From assembly GCA_033032175.1 (NCBI GenBank), contig CM065319.1:13241018-13305017 (forward strand): a stretch of 64,000 bases of DNA, given 5' to 3'. This document shows positions 33,766-46,100 of the stretch, piece after piece (within the stretch, counting starts at the first letter, position 1; each line of letters starts with the position of its first letter). Origin of the DNA: Saturnia japonica. Taxonomy: Eukaryota; Arthropoda; Insecta; Lepidoptera; Saturniidae. Position numbers and translations under genes: made by a program. The notes under the pieces were generated by a model. That model was not told the origin of the DNA and searched no databases. It saw only the letters and a list, made by a program, of their open reading frames with translations.

Positions 33766-34690
33766 TTGAAATTACAGCTGGCATTCGTCTGGGCACGCTT
33801 GCGAGTATATCCCATAGATGTTTTTCTCGTAATACGTTCACAACCTGCAGTAATCACATTCTTTAGCTCTCTGATGGTCGGCAGAGCCGGCTGCATCGAT
33901 CTCACTCGTCATTTCAGAACGTCTCAGACAGGCTCTACGGGATTGAGGTCTAATGCAAACACTTCAAATTCCGACCTCTAGCATATAAGCTTTCACACAA
34001 TCAGATCGGCAGGCGCGAGCGTTGTCTTCCATAAAGATTTAGTTCTCGCGGGTTCTCAAAATCGGGTTGTGCATGAGGAATTAGATCTTCTGTTATAAAT
34101 CGGTGTGCAGTCAGTGTGCCGTTTTCGATAAAGACTAACTCTGTACGATCCCACCAATTTATTCCTGCCTAAAACATAACAGAACTCCAACATAAGGTGT
34201 GATTTCTTCAAAACATGCCTCTGCAAAGCATTCTCTTAGTAGCACTTGCTGACATCAGTATTCACCGTACAGAGATATTCTGGCTTCATTGGAGAACAAT
34301 ATCATATTCCAGGCTTCTTGAATCCATGACATACAATTTTGAGTGGAGCTAAGCCTGGCAACATGGTGCTCATGGAATAAATTTGGGCCGCACGCCAGTG
34401 ATGATTGCGTATAGGTATTGGCCGCGAACAGCCTCCTCCTGACCGTCCGTAGATTAATTTGCACATTTCTTACTTCTTCGATTTTCTTGAGGTCCACATA
34501 AGAAGATTTACTATTTCTCAATGTTTGACTCACCAGAAAACGATCATCTCGTGGTTCGGTACATGGCTTTCTTTCAGAACCTGCCCTTCTCTTGATGAAA
34601 CCGGTTTCTTGATAGCATTCACAGGTGCTTTGGGCTATCAAACGACTCACATTTAGCCTCAAAGTCACGAAGCATCGGCTGCAACACTTC
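33766..34690 (-). pseudogene. Tc1-like transposase pseudogene
   Basis: Read on the minus strand: a Tc1 N-terminal half (FIKRRAGSERKP, EPRDDRFLVSQTLRNSKSS, NLRTVRRRLFAAN), then WIQEAWNMILFSNEARISLYG, where the catalytic Asp of the usual FSDES/FTDES motif is Asn. After several stops and shifts come ENGTLTAHRFITEDLIPHA and LDLNPVEPVWDVLKRRV, the third-acidic-residue region. No intact terminal repeats seen. Dead copy. Confidence 0.8.
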
Positions 34691-34934
34691 TCAAGTAGCG
34701 CAATAATTTTGCCAGTTTTATAACACTTTATTTGCCATTTTTAAGACATCTAAACAGCAATAACATTAGTTTTAAATGTCAAGGAAATGAGATAATTCCA
34801 TGAATATAGTCTAAAAGCTATTCAGAGTTGATATTAACTTTCGGGAATTCGCGCCACAAAATATGGTAAAAAGTTGTTTCTCTAAAAACCAGCTTCGTTC
34901 TTCTTCTCCTTGTTTTGGCGCCGCAAAAGCACTT

Positions 34935-35070
34935 GCCAGTGTTAATGTTTTTGAGCCTTCATAAAGTTTACCAATATACAAAGTAGGGTTTACAGTGTCA
35001 GTGTTTTTAACCCTTCGTAAAATTTTCCAGAGTCAATGTTTTCAAGTCTTCGTAGTAATATGTATTTTAT
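34935..35070. repeat. Three imperfect tandem units (minisatellite-like)
   Basis: CAGTGTTAATGTTTTTGAGCC, CAGTGTCAGTGTTTTTAACC and GAGTCAATGTTTTCAAGTC are successive variants of one unit, each followed by CTTCRTAAARTTT-like sequence. They lie immediately before R4 copy C. Confidence 0.5.
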
Positions 35071-35082
35071 ACAAAGTGGCGT

Positions 35083-35315
35083 CTAACAAGATGGTGGCTC
35101 TCTTGTTAGAACGATCTAGGGAGATTTTGTGAGACTTCAAAATGCATGCCTTTTGATTTATATTTATATGTAATCCACTTCACAGCACAACAACCAAACT
35201 ATATCACGCAAAATGCCTCCAATATTACATAATATAGGGTCAAAAAACCTAAGCTAATGAATTAAGAATAAAAACCACAACATGTCACTTTAAGATCCCG
35301 CCAAAAACTCCATCT
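35083..35315 (+). repeat. Dispersed repeat R4, copy C (partial)
   Basis: AAGATGGTGGCTCTCTTGTTA, AATCCACTTCACAGCAC, ACATAATATAGGGTCAAAAA and AAGATCCCGCCAAAAACTCC match copies A and B. The GAAGAAGAAG-side part is absent, replaced by the tandem units. Confidence 0.7.
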
Positions 35316-35554
35316 AGTTTTGGTCAAAAATATTTAAATTTGTAGCGTACTTTTTTAAGCACAACGGTATTTTTATAACTGGCCAGTAACATGTTCAAAT
35401 GATTAAAACCTTTTTAGTATCTATTGTATTTTTTTAGACAGGAAAAAATTAAAATCGCTCTTTTTTTTCGGAAATTAGTGGATTTCTTTTTGCACAAAGG
35501 TGTGATATACCTAATAACAAAAACAAAAAAAATTGGTTGCCTGTAAAGTCGGTA

Positions 35555-35760
35555 TACGGGCGAAAGTTTTACGTGACAACGACTTTATGTCTGTCTCTCT
35601 CGCTCTTAGGCGGGCTAACCATGCCCGAGTGGAAGGGACGCGTGCCTCTCACTCGCTCTCATTGTGAGCGCATAACGTGAGCGGAGCGTAACGCAGTTTC
35701 TTGAAGTGTCACCCGGCAAACCAATTTATAAGACGTTGTCACGTCAAAATGAAAGAAGTA
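35555..35760. mobile_element. MITE-like element with ACGTGACAACG inverted ends
   Basis: ACGTGACAACG at 35571-35581 and its inverse CGTTGTCACGT at 35734-35744, embedded in longer imperfect inverted repeats (TTTTACGTGACAACGACTTTAT versus the complement of ATAAGACGTTGTCACGTCAAAA). The GC-richer core carries CTCTCTCGCTCTTAG and CTCTCACTCGCTCTCA. No coding sequence. Confidence 0.5.
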
Positions 35761-35764
35761 AATA

Positions 35765-37180
35765 TTTTATATCTTTTTGTCTTTAGAATACAAGTGGTCT
35801 GGCGCGTCTAAAGTCAGCCAATATATATCATGGTATGAATCATGCTAAAATGTATAGGAAAATAATAGTATGAACTAAAACTTTACACAACACTAATAAT
35901 ATTGTTAATAATTAAAATAAAATAACATAAAGACCATGATACACTGTTAAGAATTAAAAATTCTATGAAATCGGACATTAAATTACAGACATTTTTTTTA
36001 AGTTTTCTTTTTTATAAATATGATACTAACCATTCGCCATGTTGTAACTTTATGCGGTGGATGATATATACCCGATATTGGTTTTAAATGACATCGCTCC
36101 AGAAACCGAAAAAATTGACGCCCGAATTATCGGGGTGCCTAGCCTGGTAGACTTGAAACATCGAAATTGTTTTATATACAAAATTAGCATGAAAAGATGC
36201 TTTATTAAATGAAATAAATATGGCACATAAAAAAAATGATATAATTAAAAAAATATTACTTGATACACCAGGTGATCCGAAAGCGCAACATACCAAAAGA
36301 AAATCACTTTAAAGGGGTTTATTTTATTATACTATGTGTACAGTGGTCGTGATTCCTAGCACCCATATTTTAACATGAAACGTATACGCCACTGCACTCT
36401 GCACATTGGCATCCTTGTTGCCACGTTTTCAGTGATCGCCCCCAAGCCCGGTGAAGCTGTAAAAGCTATCTGAGGCTTCAGGGCTCTTATGGCTAACAGT
36501 ATAGACAGTTCTTTGAATAAAAAATCTCTGCACCGGTTACCAGCTCTTACGAGCGCATTGCGATGTCGTTACGTCGCGATGTACAATATGAAAAATTGTT
36601 GAGTATGCAATCAATATGGCTGAGTTGCGGCTATGCCTGTTTTCATTTTTAGAATGTATAATGGATCAATTACTAGTCTCGATAGGAACTGACAAAAACG
36701 ACCTCAACTTGGCCTTTTCATACGCTTCATACCGTGCGTCGTTACGCCAACACACAGAATAAAAATACTCCTCGCAGACAGCCAGTCTAACCCTCAGCAT
36801 TAGATATTTCTTACATCAAAAAATTCTTCTGATTGTTTGAAATAATTTTATTATCAAGTCACAAGGCGTTTCCTTTTAACTTACTAGCAGCAGCATGAAA
36901 ATAAATAGTGTAATTTGCGATCAACAAAATAAAGTTCTTATTATCTATTTAAAAAGTACCTATACAATGCAATACATTAACAATTAATAAATTCTGTTTA
37001 TTTATTTTATGTAACTACTAAGCTTTACAGTAATAATACCACATATAATTTTTTTACACAACAGTATTTTACGAGGTAAATGATATTGTATGTTATTTCA
37101 TTATACTGAGTACTTTTGAAACTTTATGTAATTGGACAATATCGTATTATAGTATAGGACGTGGCTCTAACTAAACGACC
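35765..37180. other. Upstream region of the Mth-like gene; repeats, no gene
   Basis: Contains an R5 fragment (36440-36512: GGTGAAGCTGTAAAAGCTAT, GGCTAACAGTATAGACAG) and a block near 36285-36360 (ACCAAAAGAAAATCA, ACTATGTGTACAGTGGTCGT) related to 4960-5070. 36990-37180 is AT-rich and holds TATTATAGTATAGG about 30 bp before the ATG, a possible core promoter. Confidence 0.4.
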
Positions 37181-37183
37181 GAA

Positions 37184-40100
37184 ATGATCACCTTTAAACT
37201 GATACTATTATTAGCCTTAGTGAATTTAATAAGTTGTGATATATTAAAATCGGGAAAATATGTTTCTACAATTTGTAATTCGACATTTACAGATTTAAAC
37301 AATGTCGCAGTGAATGTTGATCAGTACTGCAAACAAAAGACCTGCATTGCGAAATGTTGTCCAATAGGTGAAATAGTATCAATAGCAAAAAAAGGCACAA
37401 ATTGTCAGAAAGCAGATAGCTTAGTTGATTATTCAAAGTTCTATATATATAATAATAAGATTAGTAAAGGCATCGTGCGTTCTAATAAGACGCTAAACGA
37501 TTACAACTTAGTTCTCAGCAAAAGATTTGATCTCAACAGTAATGAGACGTGTGTTGATAATCCCAAAAATACTAGAAATGACTACAATAGTCTTTATATA
37601 TTTGAGGTAAGTTTCTATACACCTACTTTTACCCGACATCAAAAAAAGAGGAGGTTCTCAATTCTATTCAGGTATAACTTCTTTGTCTATGAACCGTTTT
37701 AGATGATTCTTTCTTCCTTAGCAAGAGGATAACTCAAAGATTATCCCATTTTTAGTTCATTGGCATCAACTTTGAAGATACAACAGAGAACTTAAAGTAA
37801 TTGAAGTTGGCGATCTTTTTTGTTAAAAATTGACTTGTTCACATTTATTAAATATCCTTTTAAAATATTTGTTAAGTTGTTTATAAGTACTAATAATAAA
37901 TTTGTTAACAATATTCCAAAACGTCAATATAATGCATACTAGCTTACCAGTCGCGGCTTAGCTCGTGTAAACTATAAGACTTACACAGTTTCCTATAACT
38001 AATTCAATTGATTTGTCATTTCTTTATTTACCAAACTGAACCGAGAAATATTATATTAATTCCATACAAACTTTGGTGACAAAAAAAGGGGGTCACTCTT
38101 TCATGCCCTTACAGGTTAAATTTTGAAAATCGCTAAAATACGTGATTAGTTAATTGTGTCGACGAGTGTTATCACTTTTCAAATAAATATAATCCAAATA
38201 ATATTATTTTTTTAACAAACTTTACTAACTATATCATTTTATCCTTTTTGGTGTTAAATTTCGAGAAATTCGCTCGATTTGCCATCTCTCTTTCATCGAA
38301 GGCCATGTAAAGTGGAAATAGTAGGTGTTGGCTTTGACTATGGGTTTTTCCTTATAACTCACGCTGTATTGTTAAGGGCGTGGTTGGTAACAATCAGTGG
38401 TATCACGAAATGTTTTAAATCATCCAATAAGTGTGACAATCCATCAGTTACGTAACTCGGATATATTTATATAAGTAAATACTTGGTCATATGCTCATGA
38501 ACTGTACTGACCCCTAACGTCATATGATTTGCATGACCGATCAACCGTTCAAATCCGCTATCCAAGAAGGTAAAACGCCGTATTAGACATGGAATAAAAG
38601 TTGGTACTCTTCTTCAAAAAGGGCGACAATACCTTATTGAAGAATTATAAACCTATCTCACTTTTGAACTATGTTTATAAGTGGTTTTCGAGAATTATTA
38701 CGAACCGACTCATGCACAAGTTCAAAGACTTCCAGCCTCTTGAACAAGCCGATTTCAGAAAAGGCTTCAGTAATATAGACAACACACACGCGTTATAGCA
38801 GGTTATATAGAATACCGAAGAGTACAACAACCCCCTTTGCTTAGCGTTTGTACACCCTTCGATTCGATTGAGATCGCTCTTCAACGGTACCAAGTTGATT
38901 ACCGGTACATTGAAGTGTTGAATTGTTTTTATGTAAACGTCACTATGTCAGTTCGATTGCAGGATCAGATCTCGAAACCTATCCTGTTGCAGCGGGGAGA
39001 CAGACAAGGAGACGTTATCTCTCATAAACTATTCATTGCTGCTCTGGAATATGTTTTCCAGGTTCTGGACTGGGCAGAACTAGGCATTAATATAAACGGT
39101 AGTTTGCCGACGACATATTAGTCTTGGCTAAGACCACGGAGGACAACCGTACAATGCTCAATGACCTCAGTAAAGGCTCTGAACGAGTTGATCTTAGAAT
39201 GAACATGAACAAGAGGTCAATCGTCGGAGCTCATAAGCTACGTAACATCTTGTCGTGAAGGATAGTGCAGTTTCTCTAGACGAAAGTCTTTGAACAGAGT
39301 TTGTCGGCAGTGTTAAATATAGTGCTGAGACGTGGTTGGTATCTATGGGCTTCATAAGAAAGCTCGAAGTTACTCAGAGGGCAATGGTCTATTGTTAGAG
39401 TTTCTCTGCGTAATCGAATCAGGTCAATGAGGAAACACTGAAAAGATGTTTAAAAGAACCTAATTGTCCTACCAATAGTCCGTGCTACAAACTAATATAC
39501 TTTTGAGTGCCACAAAGTAGTTCCATTTTACAAGCTTTTCTTTTTTTTAACTTGGCGTGTTGGTACGGGTCAAATCTTGCAACTGCATTTTAAAATATTT
39601 ACAAGATTTGACCCGTCCGATTGAGCTGAAATTTTGCATACATGATGTTTACTTTCGATGAGAATTCATAGTTAGCAAAGTGTCGTGATTGTAAATAAAG
39701 AAAGGCAATTTCATACATATCTACGGGCAACTCACGCTTGTCAAAAAAATTAAAGTGCCGGAATTGATTTCACAATTAAATAGCTTAAAACAAATACAGC
39801 ATACAAAACATATGCATTCACAAGGCACGCATACACCAAACAATTATTACACAAAATCAACATCAAGAGTCATCAAGGACGACAAATGCCCCTGCGATAA
39901 TACTACTACTATTCAGTCCCAAGGAACTTTTTGAACATTATCTGCTTTTTAATATATTAATTCGGTTGAATCATTACGTCTTTTGTGAAAGCCCTAAGGT
40001 ATTAATTACCACACAACCTGAAAAGTCACACGAGTAAGGCTTGTCTATAAATTCAATTATTCGAAACTTCAAAGGATTTAATAAAATTTACATCATATCA

Positions 40101-43100
40101 TTTTAACCACAACATCATGTAGATAGCATAGAAATTTGCGAACAAACAGATTAAAGAAAAAAAAAACCGTGTTTGGTGGTTGTGTCGGGGACATGGGCGT
40201 GTATTTTACACAAATACGTGTCCAATCAGATGCTTTTTACCATATGATATTTTATGGCTATCACTGGACTGCTGTTGACGAACCCTTTTCAAACGTATAC
40301 GATTTTTATATTTCAATTTGGATTTTTGAGGAGTAAAGGCCGACAAAGTATTAAGTTTTCTTCATTTTTTAATTGAATACCATATAATATATTTACAATA
40401 ACTTTTCCACACTAATGTTTTGTATACGTAAGCGATTGAAACTAAAACAAGCTTCATAGCTTCTCCGAGTCATAATTTATAGAAAAAGGAAATTATGTGA
40501 CGAGGCGAAACAACGTCAAAATATTTTTTATATTTTTCTATTATGTTTTCTATATCTACCATAGCTTTAAGTGTACCATTATATTCGGTCTTCATATATT
40601 TTCATGCTAGGCAACTTTAAAACTATCGATTATCATTCATCTTCATTCATTTTACGGGGTACAGTCACAGATTACAATTGTATCAAGCCGCAAACATCTT
40701 TGCGACTGCAGTCAGTGGCATAGCTGCCTAGCTGGGGGGAGGGGGGGAGGGGGGGGGGCACCCCGGGTATCACCCGAGCCCGACTATGACCATCAGTTGT
40801 AGTTCTTTCTACCTATAAAAAATCGTAAATCTATGGCAGAGAGCATAACCGCCACTAATAAAATTATCTAGGTTACTATGATATCGTACCACGAGCATAA
40901 TAAATTGATATTTAGAAAAAAAAAAACAATTTGCACACTGTCAATCGATCTGGGATTCCCCCAAAATTTAATACCCCGTCCGCGCATAACCAACGCTAGT
41001 CAAGGAATTCCCTCGATATAGCGCTCGTCACTTGTATTGTGGATTGAGCCATTTCTTTTGTTTCCGACCGCATTCATTTCAATATTCTCTTACGTGAACG
41101 TGTGAACGTCTAGTGCAAAGTGTTTGTTAATTATTAGATATTATAAACTACATTTTTTGTATAAAAACCGATTTAATATAGTCGATTCTTGAAGAAAATA
41201 AACAAGGCAAGTGAAGTATTTTTGTTATTACAGGTAATACTTACATTTTTAATTCATTTAGTATCTAATAGCAGTATCTTAGATTATTTTGAAAAATCCT
41301 TCAATTATTTTATTCTCTTTTAATTACTGTGTATTTATTTTAAAACTATATTATTGAGCCATCCTAAATGATAAATAGGTACCCTATAAAAGGTATTTTA
41401 GACGGATTGCAGTAATATTTTTTTGTTTAGCCTGGGCAAGTATTACTATCTACTAGAGGTATTTATTTATTAAAATAGGGTTTAAAGGCTTTGCTGGCGT
41501 AAAATTTATTTATTTATATTTCTACACGTTTTACGACATTACTTTAGGTAAAAATGTTTAATTGTAAATAATATACTTATTTATTATTTACTTACTTATT
41601 ATTTTCCTATCTAATAGCAATGGGATTTGTTTACAAAAACGGAATATATTAAGTTTAGATTTTTGATTGAAAGTAATAATAATCATATCATACAACTTCG
41701 CGTACGTTGATTTGGCTCCGAGATGAGTAGCTCGAGCACTCGTGGCACGGATATCACATCAACGGTGGAGTATTTAACTAGTATTTTTCTAATAATACTT
41801 AAATACATATTTACACCCAGACGCAGGATTGTTAATTTATATAAAAATATATTTCACAAAGCTAGTTACGTAACGTGTAGGTGTTTATTTACTGTTATAA
41901 TTAGTTTATAAAATCTACGTATCACTTACTAACTAAAAATATTTTTTAGAATACCCAGAACGAAATATGCCTCGGGGAATTCATAACTCGAAAAGAGAAA
42001 GTGGGTTTCAACAGAGAAAAGCCAAAAAGGCTAAAATGGATGAAATTCCGAGCATATCCGGTTCTCTTTTCAAATATGTCACAAAAGCAGATAGCGGCCA
42101 AAGTTCAAGTAAGGTACCCGAGTCTCCTGCTGACGAAGGTTATGATTCACATCTTGGAGACTCACATTCAGATAGCAACATCGACAATACAGAATCAATG
42201 AAGGCCACCCAGGACCTTGACAAAATCAAAATAAATAATGAAAATGACGCCGTTAATGCTACTTTCGGTGTTACAATAGCTTCGAAGAATCAGTTCAACA
42301 CTTGAGAGATGTTTCACATTGAAGTTTACCGGTACCTGATAATATTCGCATTGACATAATAAAAAAGGGCAGTGAACATTTCCAGAACAAAGAAGGACCG
42401 GTTCCTACTGTATCTCGTCATGGTTCAAAGATTAAAGGTGATTCTCGTCATCTTTCACAGGAATGGTTTTATAAACAGATGCCTAGTGGTGAAAAATTAT
42501 ACGATCATGGATGGTATTTTCTCTTATATCAAATAACCTGTACTGTTTTTGCTGTCAGTAACATACAAACAACATTTACATCTGGATTTCAGAAGGGGTG
42601 GAAACTAAATCCTAAAGTATTGGACCATGAAACTTCATGTGAACATTTAGAAAATTACGAAAAGTGAAAAACTTTGGAAATGATATTAAAATCTCACACC
42701 ACAATAGATGATGAAACCTTGCAAATAATGAATAAGGAAAAACAGAAGTAGAAAAATCTTTTATCTAGATTATTAGATATAACATTGTTTTTGGCTAAAC
42801 AAAACCTAGCATTTCGTGAACATGATGAAATCCAAGGGTCGTCTAATAAAGGTAATTTCTTTGAACTTGTTAAACTGCTGTCAAAGTATGATGCAGTACT
42901 CAAAGAACATAATATACTATATTTGGAGCAGGAAAAATCACCTAAAGTAACATATTTATCGCCAGAAATACAAAATAAGTTCATAAATGTTTTAGCTATT
43001 CATGTAAAATGTCAGCTTGTCAACGAAATTTAATCGCCCAAATATTTCGGAATCATGTTTGATAGCACACCTGACGTTTCACATGTCGATCAAATGTCTG

Positions 43101-46100
43101 AAGTGATTCGTTATGTAAAAATTAATAATAGAAAAGTAGAAGTCAAAGAAGTATTCTTAGGATTATTTCCTTTACATGGAAAAAATCAGCTGATTTAAGC
43201 GCTGAAATACTAAAGAAGCTTGAAAACGATGACTTAGATATTATGACGTGTCGTTCTCAAGGTTATGATAATGCGCAGCATAAGCATAACCATAACCATA
43301 AGTCATAACCAGCAGTTATGACTGGTATACACGGAGGAGTGCAAGCTATTAAAAAAGAAAAAAACAATAAAGCAATTTTTATTGGTTGTATAGATCATTC
43401 AATTAATTTATGCGGCCAACATTCGTTCGCACAAAATGTGACTTGTGTTACATTATTCAGAGCAGTGGAAACAATATTTAACTTTTTTTCAACTTCCACA
43501 AGCCGTTGGGAAGTGCTCTTCAATCACAGCAAAGCATCTGTTAAAAGACTTTCGACAACGCGCTGAAGTGCTCATTATGGTGCAGTAAAAGTATTGCCTG
43601 AAAATTTTGATGGGATAATATCTGCAATTGAGGAACTATGTGACCAAGACGTAAATTTAGAAACTAGAGATGCTGCACAAAATCTTATGCCTGCTGTGTG
43701 CAATTTCTCATTTCTTTTCTTTTGGAATGATGTGCTAAGGGAAGTGAACAATGTTCAGATTGCATTTTACAAAGTAAAGGTTTATGTGTTGATGAAATAA
43801 TCATAAAACTAGAAGCACTTCGTCTATTCATTGGAGAGAAACAGTTGCATCTAGCAGAAGAGGCAATAGATTTTGCTGTACAAAAATCGGAAAAATACAA
43901 CATTTCGATGGAACGACGAATTCGTCGTAAGAAACGCATGCCCGGTGAGTTAGCATCGTCCACCGATGCTGAACTTACACTTAGAGCGGAACTTAAAAAG
44001 GACATGTTCGAATGTCTTGACAGATTCAATATTGAACTCGAAACAAGAGTAAAGTCCATTAAAGACGTAGCTTCATTGTTTGAGGTTGTGCAGTCAAAGA
44101 CCTTGCTTTCGCCAAACACTGAACAGTTAAAATTTGCTATATCAAAATTTACTAATATTTACGATGAAGTATCAGAAACAGAACTCCTTTTAGAAATACC
44201 AAGATTGCGAAGAAATTTAATAGCGGCTAATATTACTGTCTCTAATTGGGTGACACTGGAGTTTTTGAAATTTATTGTGGAATAGGATTTTACAGAATCT
44301 CTTCCGAATCTAACGGTCACACTAAAGTTATTTATAACAATATGTGCATCAGTTGCTCATGTGAGAGAAGTTTCAACAAATTAAAATTAATTAAAAATTA
44401 CTTGCGGTCTACAATGACTGAAACCAGATTGAACAATCTTGGTATTTTAACGATAGAACATGAAGCAACACAAAATATAAATTTTGAAGACGTGATTTCG
44501 GAGTTCGGTAGTGTCAAAGGAAGAAATTTTAATTTTTAACAAAGTAATTTGTTTCACATAATATTCAAATATTTGTAATGGGTACTCGTATTTTAATAAA
44601 ACGTAAATGATTATAACTTTTTTTATTTTAACAGTTTCGATTGAGTTTTGGGGTGACACCTATAAAATCCGCCCCGGGTGCCACCTATGCTAGCTACGCC
44701 ACTGACTGCAGTTGCGGACTTACCCATTGCGAGGCTCCGAGCGGCAGGCCTTTGCTAGGTCTTTAATTTTGTCCTACAGAAAAGTACCTATGTGATGGAA
44801 AGTAGGTCTGGTTGTTTGGTAGGTATTCGTTATGTTTGACGAGAAATGCTAAAGTTATAAAAATAAATAAAATTTGAGTTTTAAAATATTTTACTTACAT
44901 TGAAAAATTTACAAATACAAAGATGATAAATTTTAAAATTGATATTTGCGGCTTTTTTAATTGAAGCAAAATAATCTAACGAATTAGCTACGTTATTTTC
45001 GATTGAAAGAATAGCAAGGGCTGAAAGCCGATCCTGTGTCATCGAATTCCTCAAATATGTTTTAATAATTTTAAGCCTCGAAAAACACCTTTCAGCAGAC
45101 GCAACCGTAACAGGTGTGGTGGCAATAATTCTCAGAACTATTTCGATAGTTAATTTTAGTAAAGTTAGTAAACTTCAGTTAATTTTTTTTCTATTATGTA
45201 TTTAAGCACCGAGATAATGTCATCGTTTCCTTCATACACACGGATGAAAATATTCTGTTCTTTGTACAATTCATGTCCATCAATATCATATGATTCTCCT
45301 ACTGTCATAGATATTTGCAAGTCACTGCATTGCTTCGAAAGTTCACTATCACTAATTTCCTTTAATTTTTTTATATTATACATGAAACCAAATATGCTCT
45401 CATGATGTTTGAGTGCTTCAAACCTAGGATGACAGCTTGCGCGCACATTGTCGACAATGATATAAAAATAGTTTATTTTGAAAATCTCTTCCGCATTCAA
45501 TTCATGAGCTTCATCTTCCCCTTCATAATCAAAATGCCTTCTTTTACGTCGTCTTCTGACTTCTTTAAACTGTCTGTCAATATCATTTTCATAGGCTATT
45601 TCTCTCGCTGTTACAAGGGATCACTGAAAACCATTTTCTCGATAATTATCGAGCCAATTTGTGAATACGTCTAGGTGTTGTATAGCCACATCTAAGTGCA
45701 TGTTTTCGCTTTGCCACATTTTACTGATAACATTTATCTTTGTAAGAATGTCATACCATATGACAAGTGAAACTATAAATTCGTAGGTAGTAATTTACTT
45801 TTCTATAGAATGGCATTCACTGACATACTATCTGTTGTATTTTCTGCTAAATCCTTTAAAGCATCACATATATCGCTTAGTTGGTATTTAACGGCCTTCA
45901 CCGATGCTACCTTGCACTCCCATCTAGTTTCAGAAAGTGGTTTTAGCGATAAGGATTTCACATGAGCATTTAAATAGCCCACCTCTGACTTGAGCCAGCA
46001 AACAGAGTGTACAACCTTTGTAGCAAAACAAAAAAAGATATTGCTTGGACACAAGACGATGCTGCATCTCCTAGGATGAGATTCCAGCTATGACTCCCAC

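Noticed and set aside
37607..37702. Extension of Mth exon 1 to the stop at 37702 as a secreted 172-aa protein
   Set aside because: The exon ends at a perfect GAG|GTAAGT donor in phase with exon 2, and the extra residues run into repeat R8.
43685..44119. 144-codon minus-strand frame
   Set aside because: Antisense of the hAT transposon 1 transposase pseudogene.
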